Positions 1 to 6,620 of a DNA stretch of 64,000 nucleotides are shown piece after piece (the stretch's first letter is position 1; each line of letters begins with the position of its first letter). This DNA comes from Pseudoalteromonas sp. R3 (GTDB lineage: Bacteria > Pseudomonadota > Gammaproteobacteria > Enterobacterales > Alteromonadaceae). Under the pieces are notes generated by a model. The model made no database searches. It was not told where the DNA came from and saw only the letters and a program-made list of their open reading frames with translations. The stretch is taken from positions 310,001 through 374,000 of the forward strand of contig NZ_CP034834.1 of the NCBI RefSeq assembly GCF_004014715.1. The letters run 5' to 3'. The translations under genes were made by a program, and so were the position numbers.

Positions 1-774
1 CCAGAGCAGGGGGCGATGCAATATCGTTTTAAGTCAAATCAGGCGCTGGATTATTTTGAGCTGGATCTTGACCCGGGTGCTCAGAGTACGGACTTTCGAA
101 ATCGCCTGGAGGCAAAGCTTAATGCTGTGTTTCGCACTTATAGCGGGATAATTGGTCTTGAGGCGATGCGTAAAGTGAAGCTGCGCATAGTCGTTGCTAA
201 TAATCGCAGCGCCTATATTAAAATGCTGGAAGTTTTGGGTGCCAGCCCAAAGGGGAATCAGGGCGTTTACGTGTCTAAGCACAATGTCGCTGTCGTGGAG
301 TATCGTAACGAAGCACAGGCCATGCGCACCGCTGTACACGAAGCGGTTCATGCGATTAATCAGGCTGTGCTGGGTAACTCGCCGCGTTGGTTTAACGAGG
401 GAGTAGCAGAATATTTTGAGTACATAGAAACTTCGATGAACCTGAGCAAGTTAAAACCCAATAAAACCTGGGTGCGTAACGATTACCTGGTGGGTACTTT
501 GGTGCATCCCAATAGCTTGTTTGAGGCGGCCGGTTCCTGGCGAGGTAAAGCACAAAGCCGAATGTACAAAAGTAGCTGGGCATTTATGTATTACCTTATG
601 AGCTCGCAACGCGGACGTTCTCAGCTGAAGCACTATATGCGGCTGGAGCAGGATAACCCCTGTGATCTGCTTGAATACAACCAGATCCAGTCCATTTTTG
701 AGACCGGAGCAGGGCAATTCGCGAACAGTTACGCACAAGTGACAAGGCAAAAGCTAATAGCACATCGGTTCTAG
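1..774 (+). CDS. DUF1570/peptidase MA-like protein, 5' end outside the window
   Basis: The reading frame is open from base 1, and the first ATG at 16 encodes 252 residues without a signal peptide, so the true start probably lies upstream of the window. The zinc metallopeptidase signature HEAVH (residues 108-112, counted from ATG 16) is followed by FNEGVAEYFE, supplying the usual downstream glutamate (gluzincin, HExxH...E). This arrangement is typical of DUF1570/peptidase-MA-like proteins, which are often exported. The substrate cannot be told from sequence. No partner gene is visible, because the gene is followed by about 300 bases of repeat DNA. An inactive or structural role is possible, but all expected catalytic residues are present. 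Confidence 0.7.
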   Translation, partial: PEQGAMQYRFKSNQALDYFELDLDPGAQSTDFRNRLEAKLNAVFRTYSGIIGLEAMRKVKLRIVVANNRSAYIKMLEVLGASPKGNQGVYVSKHNVAVVEYRNEAQAMRTAVHEAVHAINQAVLGNSPRWFNEGVAEYFEYIETSMNLSKLKPNKTWVRNDYLVGTLVHPNSLFEAAGSWRGKAQSRMYKSSWAFMYYLMSSQRGRSQLKHYMRLEQDNPCDLLEYNQIQSIFETGAGQFANSYAQVTRQKLIAHRF

Positions 775-906
775 GCGGTTATTAGGCTGTAAGCACTAAA
801 AGTTGTAGGTGGTTCCCAACTCGTTGGCTGGGAAGACGAGAGCAGGTGAGGAGCTGGGGGAACGTTGGCACAGGCGATAAAATGACTCTGCGTTAACTCT
901 ACACTC

Positions 907-1066
907 CGTCATCCTGCACCACTTTTTGTCATCCTGCACTTGATGCGGGATCTACGTACAGGCGACGCGGTTTGGAAATTTTGAGCGATATCTGAAAATC
1001 CATGCTGCTATATATGGCATTTGAGCTGGATATAGGATGGTTCCCGGCTCGTTGGCCGGGATGACG
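907..1066. repeat. Dispersed hairpin repeat element, copy R1
   Basis: The element is bounded by inverted ends cgtcatcc and ggatgacg. It has a left hairpin around 'tgcacttgatgcggga' and a right hairpin 'cccggctcgttggccggg'. The same architecture recurs in the same orientation at 4253-4412, 9791-9974 and 10046-10268. It fills most of the 775-1077 gap and ends 12 bases from the stop codon of the membrane-protein gene at 1078. No coding capacity was seen. Confidence 0.75.
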
Positions 1067-1077
1067 GCAAGATATCT

Positions 1078-1632
1078 TTAAATCGTCGATGATTCCGGTG
1101 CCTTGTTCGTACGATAGAACTCTTCTCTGGCTCTTGCTTTAGCAGCGTAGGTGACGAGTGCACAGAGCGTGAAAAAGTTTATAAACAGTACAACGTTTAA
1201 TCGGATGTTGTTCTTTATGAAGAGCTGATCCAGAAATTTCCATTTATATAACCAAACTTCGATATAAACGATGAAGTTAATTGCTATGTCAACCCCGAAC
1301 AACATCAAAAGTCCTATTTCCTGCAGTGCGAGGTGATGATTGTTATAGACTCGGCGGAAAAAATTCCAGTGTGTTTTTTGATATATCCAGTAGGCGATAT
1401 GTTTTCTGTAAATGATAGGAATACAAAATATCAAATCGAACACGATGCAATAAAGGTAAAAGTGCGTTGTCCAGGTCAAGGTTATAGGGAGTATGGCATC
1501 ATCGATTGCCTCAAGACCAAACAGAAATAGTAAAAAGTAGCGAGAGCACTCATATTTCCATGTTGAAACAAGTGCAACTATCATCGCAATAAATGTTAGA
1601 TAATAGACGAAGTCATATATACTGATATCCAT
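1078..1632 (-). CDS. Five-helix membrane protein, cassette copy 1
   Basis: This 184-residue protein is very hydrophobic, with about five predicted membrane segments (roughly 6-24, 31-48, 55-76, 103-128 and 145-165). I do not recognise the family. The ATG at 1632 is chosen because a strong aggaggat Shine-Dalgarno lies in the end of the upstream XRE gene, whose stop codon is at 1634-1636; the longer frame start would run deep into that gene. It is clearly paralogous to the protein at 2290-2817: both share a 'HH(L/F)ALQEIG' stretch and 'YIEVWLYK'. The two genes of the cassette are one base apart and should be co-transcribed and translationally coupled. Unlike copy 2, no small peptide gene follows; a repeat element lies immediately downstream. 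Confidence 0.75.
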   Translation of the reverse strand: MDISIYDFVYYLTFIAMIVALVSTWKYECSRYFLLFLFGLEAIDDAILPITLTWTTHFYLYCIVFDLIFCIPIIYRKHIAYWIYQKTHWNFFRRVYNNHHLALQEIGLLMLFGVDIAINFIVYIEVWLYKWKFLDQLFIKNNIRLNVVLFINFFTLCALVTYAAKARAREEFYRTNKAPESSTI

Positions 1633-1633
1633 T

Positions 1634-1939
1634 TTATTTATCCTCCTCGTCTTGTCCTTCATCGGAGTCTTTCGCTTCATTATTAGTAACAAAGCCAAAA
1701 TACATGCTGACCATGTCCTTACCAAAAATTAGAAACAGGTCGAGTAGCTGTGCACTGGTCATTTCGGTTTTACCGCTTTCCCAGTTGCTGACGGTGGATT
1801 GGTCTACTTTTGAGGTCATTTTGGCGGCGAGCTCTCGCTGACTGAGCCCCATCTCCTGGCGCATCTGTCGAATAGAGCGTTGTAACTGCAGCTTGAACTT
1901 ATCAATTTCCTTTTTGCGCTTCCCTGATGTTGTTGTCAT
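1634..1939 (-). CDS. XRE-family helix-turn-helix regulator, cassette copy 1
   Basis: The protein is about 101 residues with a Cro/C1-type HTH (LSQRELAAKM ... STVSNWESGKTEM), a basic N-terminus and a very acidic tail (DSDEGQDEEDK). A TTG at 1981 would lengthen it by 14 residues. The ATG at 1939 is preferred because its N-terminus (MTTTSGKRK) lines up with MKNSPGKRK of the paralogue at 2819-3127. The segment from the HTH through 'LLDLFLIFGKDM' is almost identical between the two copies. It precedes and abuts the membrane-protein gene, so it probably autoregulates a two-gene operon. A pair of inverted 12-base motifs lies upstream (2029-2152). The DNA target is not known. Confidence 0.85.
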   Translation of the reverse strand: MTTTSGKRKKEIDKFKLQLQRSIRQMRQEMGLSQRELAAKMTSKVDQSTVSNWESGKTEMTSAQLLDLFLIFGKDMVSMYFGFVTNNEAKDSDEGQDEEDK

Positions 1940-2028
1940 TCTTATATCCGCAAGTTTTATGTGGAGAAGAATTTTACACAACGTAAACTGCTGAGCAACA
2001 ATTAAAGAGGCGTCTACTGATTTTAATG

Positions 2029-2152
2029 AATATATTAATCAGCAGCGCCGTAAGTGAATCCAGTTTTTATAGAAATCTAAAGCTCTTTAAAAATTTTAAC
2101 GAATTTAAGTCTTGTAGCTAAATGAGGGCTAATCAAAGCCGATTAATATATT
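2029..2152 (-). promoter_or_regulatory. Inverted 12-base motifs upstream of XRE copy 1
   Basis: The motif gattaatatatt occurs at 2141-2152 on the plus strand and as its exact reverse complement at 2029-2040. The first lies inside a perfect 14-base palindrome (attaatatattaat). Both sit 90-215 bases upstream of the ATG at 1939 and are reasonable operator candidates for the cassette's XRE regulators. They are AT-rich, so chance occurrence is not excluded. Confidence 0.35.
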
Positions 2153-2195
2153 AATAACTAGATTGAGCAATTAGCTCACCCTTTACAGCCGTTAT

Positions 2196-2306
2196 CTACT
2201 GGTGGTGGGGGGCTATATGTGGCCTATAGGGGTTTTCATAATCCCCAGGATTTCCACCTACGCCGCCACATACGATAGCAGACAATTTTTTAGATATTTT
2301 CTTCAT
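2196..2306 (-). CDS. Small double-glycine leader-like peptide, 36 residues
   Basis: The reading frame starts at ATG 2306, inside the last codons of the membrane-protein gene (stop at 2290-2292), and ends at TAG 2196-2198. An aggga sequence eight bases upstream could serve as ribosome binding site. The peptide begins MKKISKKLSAIVCGGVGG and continues as a short Pro/His/Tyr-rich tail ending in HIAPHHQ. A basic amphipathic start followed by LSxxxxGG is the pattern of double-glycine leader peptides of bacteriocins and other exported peptides; here cleavage would fall after Gly15 or Gly18. The overlap implies translational coupling to the membrane protein. No C39-peptidase exporter or modifying enzyme is in the window. 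Coding status is inferred from position, overlap and leader pattern only. Confidence 0.5.
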   Translation of the reverse strand: MKKISKKLSAIVCGGVGGNPGDYENPYRPHIAPHHQ

Positions 2307-2817
2307 AAAATTTTTCCCTATTTGGAGTTTTTAAGGCATAAGTCAGCAAAGAAAGAAGCATTAGAACATGCAAGATAACTAAAACAGGGTTCCTTACATT
2401 GTCTTTAATGTACAATATATCTATCACGTAGAGCTTGTACAACCAAACTTCGATATAGACGACAAGGTTAATGACGAAGCTAACTAAGCACAACGTAAGT
2501 ATACCGATCTCTTGAAGTGCAAAATGATGATTCTGATACACTCGTCGAAAATACTCCAACCCCGTTCTAGTGAAAATAAAATTGGCAAGTTGTTTTCGAA
2601 AAACTATAGGCAGGACAAAGAGAGTATTCATAACCATACTGAAAAAATATACGTGAGTTGTCCAGTTAAAGCTCACTTCATAGAAGGCTTCATCTATCAA
2701 TTCAATAACCAGTAATAGACATAGAAAGTATCTAGAGCTTTCATATCTCCATGTCAGGGTTAGCGCGATTAGAATTGTTGGTAAAGTCGCATATGATATA
2801 AACGAATAAAAATCCAT
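2290..2817 (-). CDS. Five-helix membrane protein, cassette copy 2
   Basis: This 175-residue protein of unrecognised family has about five hydrophobic segments and is paralogous to 1078-1632 along its whole length (shared WRYESSRYFL/WKYECSRYFL, FRRVYQNHHFALQEIG, VYIEVWLYK). Its ATG at 2815-2817 lies one base beyond the stop of the XRE gene at 2819, the same spacing as in copy 1. Its last codons overlap the start of the 36-residue peptide gene. Possible roles include peptide export, immunity or sensing in the membrane; none is proven by sequence. Charged residues inside the membrane segments and the conserved HH pair in the loop before helix 4 are the most obvious candidates for function. Confidence 0.75.
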   Translation of the reverse strand: MDFYSFISYATLPTILIALTLTWRYESSRYFLCLLLVIELIDEAFYEVSFNWTTHVYFFSMVMNTLFVLPIVFRKQLANFIFTRTGLEYFRRVYQNHHFALQEIGILTLCLVSFVINLVVYIEVWLYKLYVIDILYIKDNVRNPVLVILHVLMLLSLLTYALKTPNREKFYEENI

Positions 2818-2818
2818 C

Positions 2819-3127
2819 CTAAGACTCCTTCTCTTCTTGTTCTTTTTTGGTGTCTGACTCTTTTTCTGCGTTATTCAAGAAGCCGAAGTACATCGCCACC
2901 ATATCTTTACCAAAGATCAGAAATAAGTCCAGTAATTGGGCACTGGTCATTTCTGTTTTTCCACTTTCCCAGTTACTCACAGTGGATTGGTCAACTTTTG
3001 AGGACATTTTGGCAGCTAATTCCCTCTGACTCAAGCCCACCTCAATGCGCATTTGCCGGATAGATCGCTGCATTTGTACTTTAAACTTGTCAATTTGCCG
3101 TTTTCTCTTCCCTGGACTGTTCTTCAT
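2819..3127 (-). CDS. XRE-family helix-turn-helix regulator, cassette copy 2
   Basis: The protein has 102 residues with the same Cro/C1-type HTH as 1634-1939 (LSQRELAAKM, VSNWESGKTEM), a lysine/arginine-rich N-terminus and an acidic C-terminal tail. The ATG at 3127 has a good aggaa ribosome binding site. It is the first gene of the second cassette (regulator, membrane protein, GG peptide), all on the minus strand. Near-identity of the HTH recognition region with copy 1 suggests that both regulators read the same operator, so the cassettes may cross-regulate. Confidence 0.85.
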   Translation of the reverse strand: MKNSPGKRKRQIDKFKVQMQRSIRQMRIEVGLSQRELAAKMSSKVDQSTVSNWESGKTEMTSAQLLDLFLIFGKDMVAMYFGFLNNAEKESDTKKEQEEKES

Positions 3128-3513
3128 ATTATTTCCTGTAAGAGGTATATTGATTATATTTTACTTTATTGTAACGTTGCTGCAATGTTTAATACCATGC
3201 GTCCTGCAATTGATGAAAACATTCATCACTTCTCAGCTTTTAGGTTTGTACGGTTATTATTCACTCTGTATACGCTTTGGTTTTCTACTTTTTATACATT
3301 TAGGCCGGAAAATGTTCAAAGGTGTACGAGAAAGCACTCAGGAACAGCGTCGTTGCGTATTTTAGCGCAATGTAAGCTTGAGGTGAATTAGTTTGTATAA
3401 TGGATATTATTTTGGTGCGCGATTGCACGGGAGTAATACGATGAGGTTGGCATCCAACCGAATGCAATTAATCAAGCTTAACGGGCAAATCTCAACACTG
3501 CAAAGTGAGATGT
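3128..3513. other. Intergenic region, no convincing gene
   Basis: The stretch holds the AT-rich promoter side of the XRE copy-2 gene. At 3489-3511 there is an imperfect hairpin (atctcaacactgcaaagtgagat) just past the stop of the minus-strand gene at 3514, which may help end its transcription. Overlapping plus-strand open frames at 3045-3391 are low-complexity and run antisense to the regulator, so I do not accept them. A 31-codon frame at 3441-3536 has a good ribosome binding site but is antisense to the next gene. Confidence 0.5.
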
Positions 3514-3942
3514 TTAAAGCAGCTCACTTCGTATGATTCGGGCAATGGAAGTTAAATCTGTCTGACGTTGTATGGCCTCGCTTTTACTGATCCCTTTGAT
3601 GGCCTCGTAATCATCCAAAAAGAACGCGGTATCATACTTGTTTGAACGGGTGCATTTAACATAGACCAGCACATAACAATATTGAAATATTTGGTCTAAT
3701 GAGCGGAAAAAGTCGATATCGCTGGCACTGATGTTTGGCTTTACCGTGTCGTGTAGCCTGTTCAGATAGACATGCTTGATATAGACCGAGCGGCCGTTGC
3801 GGGAGTACTTTGCAATATCGTGGACCCCTTGATTAAAAACGGTCTTAATCTGTACATCGCTGAGTGGCACCAGGCTGGAAGTAAACATGTCTGTGCCTGA
3901 CTTGTGCGCCGATGTGGCCCATGACTTAAATTGTTCAAACAT
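3514..3942 (-). CDS. Hypothetical protein, 142 residues
   Basis: This is a soluble-looking protein of unrecognised family. It has no signal peptide or membrane segment, and is rich in aromatic and charged residues, with a central 'FFRSLDQIFQYCYVLVYVKC' beta/alpha pattern. The ATG at 3942 is preceded by 'aaggagccaagat', a good ribosome binding site. It stands alone between two non-coding stretches, with the XRE cassettes downstream on the same strand and the TetR operon divergent on the other side. No function can be assigned. Confidence 0.6.
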   Translation of the reverse strand: MFEQFKSWATSAHKSGTDMFTSSLVPLSDVQIKTVFNQGVHDIAKYSRNGRSVYIKHVYLNRLHDTVKPNISASDIDFFRSLDQIFQYCYVLVYVKCTRSNKYDTAFFLDDYEAIKGISKSEAIQRQTDLTSIARIIRSELL

Positions 3943-4672
3943 ATCTTGGCTCCTTCAAGTATTGTTATTCAACGGGTTATGTACCTGGTTGCTATGTCCT
4001 TTAATTCATTTTTTTGCAGAGATTGTTATGCAACCATGTTGTTATAGTGTTAAATCATAGCCTAATTGAATATTAATGTGTTCATTAGTTGTAACTTTTT
4101 TAACGGGAAACTTACTACCCAGCACCAAACGGCTGTGCTGAACGTGTTTTACGTTAGCAAAATGTTTCTTTTTTGACCTGTAAGCACGAGCTCTGGTATC
4201 GGTTGCTCATAAGCACAAGTAATCAAACTAACACTGCAATAGCCCCACACACCGTCATCCCGCACAACTCCTTGCCACCTCGCACAACTCCCTGTCACCT
4301 AGCACTTGATGCGGGATCTACTTAACGACAACTCGGTTTGGCAGCGTTTGAGTGGTATCTGAGGAACCATGTTGGCTACAGGATGGTTCCCGGCTCGTTG
4401 GTCGGGATGACGAGGTGAGCAGGACGAAGAATTGAGGTGAGCTGGATGACGAGCGTATCGGAAGCCGTGGAGAAGTTCAGAAGCGAATCACCAATCAGGA
4501 AGCGTTAAGCAGCTACCCTCAGCCTTGCTATTCATCAAACCACCGCGAATTGGAGAATTGTTTCTGTGGTCAAAAATTATCAGTGCCCTAGAATTACTTA
4601 ATTCATCAGGTGTTGAATTAACGTCCTGCTCGTGTGACTGGTACGGAGCGAGCGGGGACATACAGGAGCATT
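3943..4672. other. Long intergenic region with repeat copy R2
   Basis: The 730-base gap separates the divergent genes at 3942 and 4673. It contains repeat element R2 (4253-4412) and otherwise only short, unconvincing open frames. The last 250 bases should hold the promoter of the TetR/RND operon, including possible operator sequence, but I see no clean palindrome. Confidence 0.5.
4253..4412. repeat. Dispersed hairpin repeat element, copy R2
   Basis: It has the same ends (cgtcatcc / gggatgacg) and internal hairpins as R1, with 'acttgatgcgggatctac' and 'ggttcccggctcgttgg' retained. The left part carries two extra 'cgcacaactccttg/ctgtcacct'-like short units. It has the same orientation as R1, R3 and R4. 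Confidence 0.75.
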
Positions 4673-5314
4673 ATGAAAACCCGAGGTCGTCCCGACAAAA
4701 ACGATGAAGATGGCAGAGCCCGTCTGGTGCTGGCCGCCAGACGCTGTTTTACCACAGCACCCTATTCACAGGTTACTACGCGCATGCTGGCGCAGGAGGC
4801 TGGTGTCGATGCCGCATTGATCCGCTACTACTTTGAAAACAAAGAAGGTCTGTATAAGGCTATGTTTATGGAGGTAACCGGCGAGGTTATTGCGGGCATT
4901 GAGCAAGCAATTGGTGATGATAAGCCATTTGACCTGGAAGATATCTTTCACATTTTTTATGACGTGATCAAACAGTCGCCGTCATTTCCTATTTTAATGT
5001 TTAAGGAAGTTGTGCTTGAACAAGGGATCTGCCGCGACTATCTGATAGACAAACTACAAAACACCCGCAAGCCGTTTTTCTTCGGCATGCTCGCCCAGTT
5101 TAAGCAGCAAGGGCTGATCAAAGATGAACTGGATGACAGGTTACTTATTTTGAACCTGATGGGGTTGTTGATTTTCCCCTGGTATATGCGTGAAGGCATG
5201 GCCAAAGCCATGGGCATTGAGTTTAACGATGAGCAGCTATCAAAAATGGCAACTCACAACGCCAATATGTTCAAGTATGGTTGTTTTAAAGAGCGAGATA
5301 AAAATGAAAATTAA
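4673..5314 (+). CDS. TetR/AcrR-family transcriptional regulator
   Basis: The 213-residue protein has an N-terminal TetR HTH (VTTRMLAQEAGVDAALIRYYF, about residues 33-53) and an all-helical ligand-binding domain. The ATG at 4673 is preceded by caggag; an upstream in-frame GTG has no good ribosome binding site. It is the first gene of an operon with an RND adaptor (11-base overlap) and RND pump, so it most likely represses that pump and is released by a pump substrate. The natural inducer is unknown. The arrangement matches many multidrug RND loci in which the repressor leads the operon rather than being divergent. Confidence 0.9.
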   Translation: MKTRGRPDKNDEDGRARLVLAARRCFTTAPYSQVTTRMLAQEAGVDAALIRYYFENKEGLYKAMFMEVTGEVIAGIEQAIGDDKPFDLEDIFHIFYDVIKQSPSFPILMFKEVVLEQGICRDYLIDKLQNTRKPFFFGMLAQFKQQGLIKDELDDRLLILNLMGLLIFPWYMREGMAKAMGIEFNDEQLSKMATHNANMFKYGCFKERDKNEN

Positions 5315-6620
5315 TTGGCAACAAAGACGCTGGCTGTTGGTATTACCTGTGCTGGGTATTGCGATTTTAATTGCCCTGGCTTCGGGTAAAAAGCCACCTC
5401 AAAAACACAGTAATGGGGTAGATGCGTTACTGGTCGAAACAGTAGAAGTTAAAAAGACCCTGATAGAGCCTTATGTCACGGGTTTTGGCCGAGCACGACC
5501 AAAGGAGCGTTGGCAGGCGCTCTCTGAGGTGACGGGACGGGTTATTTACCGTTATCCTAATCTGGAAAAGGGCAAAGCACTTACGGCTGGTACTGTGCTA
5601 CTGAAAATAGACCCAATTGATTATGAGCTTAAGTTGGCACAGGCGCGCTCCGATCTGAATTCTGCTAAGGCTGAATTGTCTCGTACTCAGCTTAACGACG
5701 AAAAACTGGCGTTATCATTACGACTGGAAGAGCAGCGCCTGAGTGTGTTGCAAAAGGAGCTTAAACGAAAGCAGGGTCTGCTTAAATCAGGTTCAGTGTC
5801 TGTATCTACCGTTGACTCCGAACAGGCTAATGTCTGGGCTCAGGAACAAAAAGTGCTGGATGTGAAAAACGCAGTGGATCAGCACCCTGACAATATGGCG
5901 GTTGCCGAGGCCAAAGTGAAACTGGCACAGGCCAGACTGAGTGAGGCTGAGCGTAAATTGGCAAAAACTACCATTACTTTGCCATTTGATGCCCAAATTG
6001 CGGCCGTGAATGTTGAAATGCAACAGGTCGTCGCAGAACGCGAAAGCCTGGTTACAGCACATAGGACCGACTTGATGGAGATCCCTGTACAGGTTGCGCT
6101 GAGCGATATGCGTTATTTTGGACAGTATATTGCCCCTAAGCTGATTCAGGGAGAGTATCCGGATGTGCAAACCTGGCAGTTGGACGCCGAAGCCAGTCTG
6201 TACGTTGGCAGTAAGCAATTTAGCTGGCAGGGTAAGCTAACCAGTGTGGGTGAAAGTATTGATCCGGAAGGCAACACAGTCACGCTGATTGTCGATGTGG
6301 CATTTGACTATAAAGCGTTTGAACCCGGTAAACGTCCTCCTTTGATTAGCGATATGTACGTCCAGGTTAAAGTAAAAGGTGCGCCATTGCCGTTATTATC
6401 GGTACCATCCGATGCACTTCATGGCGACAGATTATATTTGCTCGAAGACGGAAAGCTGGCGATCCGTCATGTGGAAGTGGCATTTGAATCGAATGGCCGG
6501 ACTGTGATTAAAAGCGGCGTTAGCGAAGGCGATGTCATTGTACTAAGTGATGTGATCCCCGCCGTGCCCGGGCGCGCTTTGCGTACGCAAAACCAGGTGG
6601 CCAAGGAGCAAACGTTATGA
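5304..6620 (+). CDS. RND efflux periplasmic adaptor (HlyD/AcrA family)
   Basis: The 438-residue membrane-fusion protein has an N-terminal membrane anchor (WLLVLPVLGIAILIALA), a lipoyl/barrel-sandwich half-motif, a long coiled-coil hairpin (about residues 105-215, many EQ/KL heptads), the second lipoyl half (TITLPFDAQIAAVN), a beta-barrel and a membrane-proximal domain. The start at 5304 overlaps the TetR stop by 11 bases; the longer frame start at 5190 lies inside the TetR gene and is rejected. It would link the inner-membrane RND pump encoded next (ATGA overlap at 6617-6620) to a TolC-like outer-membrane channel, which is not encoded here. Confidence 0.92.
   Translation: MKINWQQRRWLLVLPVLGIAILIALASGKKPPQKHSNGVDALLVETVEVKKTLIEPYVTGFGRARPKERWQALSEVTGRVIYRYPNLEKGKALTAGTVLLKIDPIDYELKLAQARSDLNSAKAELSRTQLNDEKLALSLRLEEQRLSVLQKELKRKQGLLKSGSVSVSTVDSEQANVWAQEQKVLDVKNAVDQHPDNMAVAEAKVKLAQARLSEAERKLAKTTITLPFDAQIAAVNVEMQQVVAERESLVTAHRTDLMEIPVQVALSDMRYFGQYIAPKLIQGEYPDVQTWQLDAEASLYVGSKQFSWQGKLTSVGESIDPEGNTVTLIVDVAFDYKAFEPGKRPPLISDMYVQVKVKGAPLPLLSVPSDALHGDRLYLLEDGKLAIRHVEVAFESNGRTVIKSGVSEGDVIVLSDVIPAVPGRALRTQNQVAKEQTL

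Noticed and set aside
3045..3391. Two overlapping plus-strand frames of about 110 codons
   Set aside because: They are antisense to the XRE copy-2 gene at their start, have no motifs and no ribosome binding site.
3441..3536. 31-codon plus-strand frame with a good gggag site
   Set aside because: It is antisense to the end of the gene at 3514 and overlaps a probable terminator hairpin; no leader or family pattern.
5793..6218. 141-codon minus-strand frame inside the RND adaptor gene
   Set aside because: Antisense to the coiled coil of a clear HlyD-family gene; His/Gln-rich composition is a by-product.
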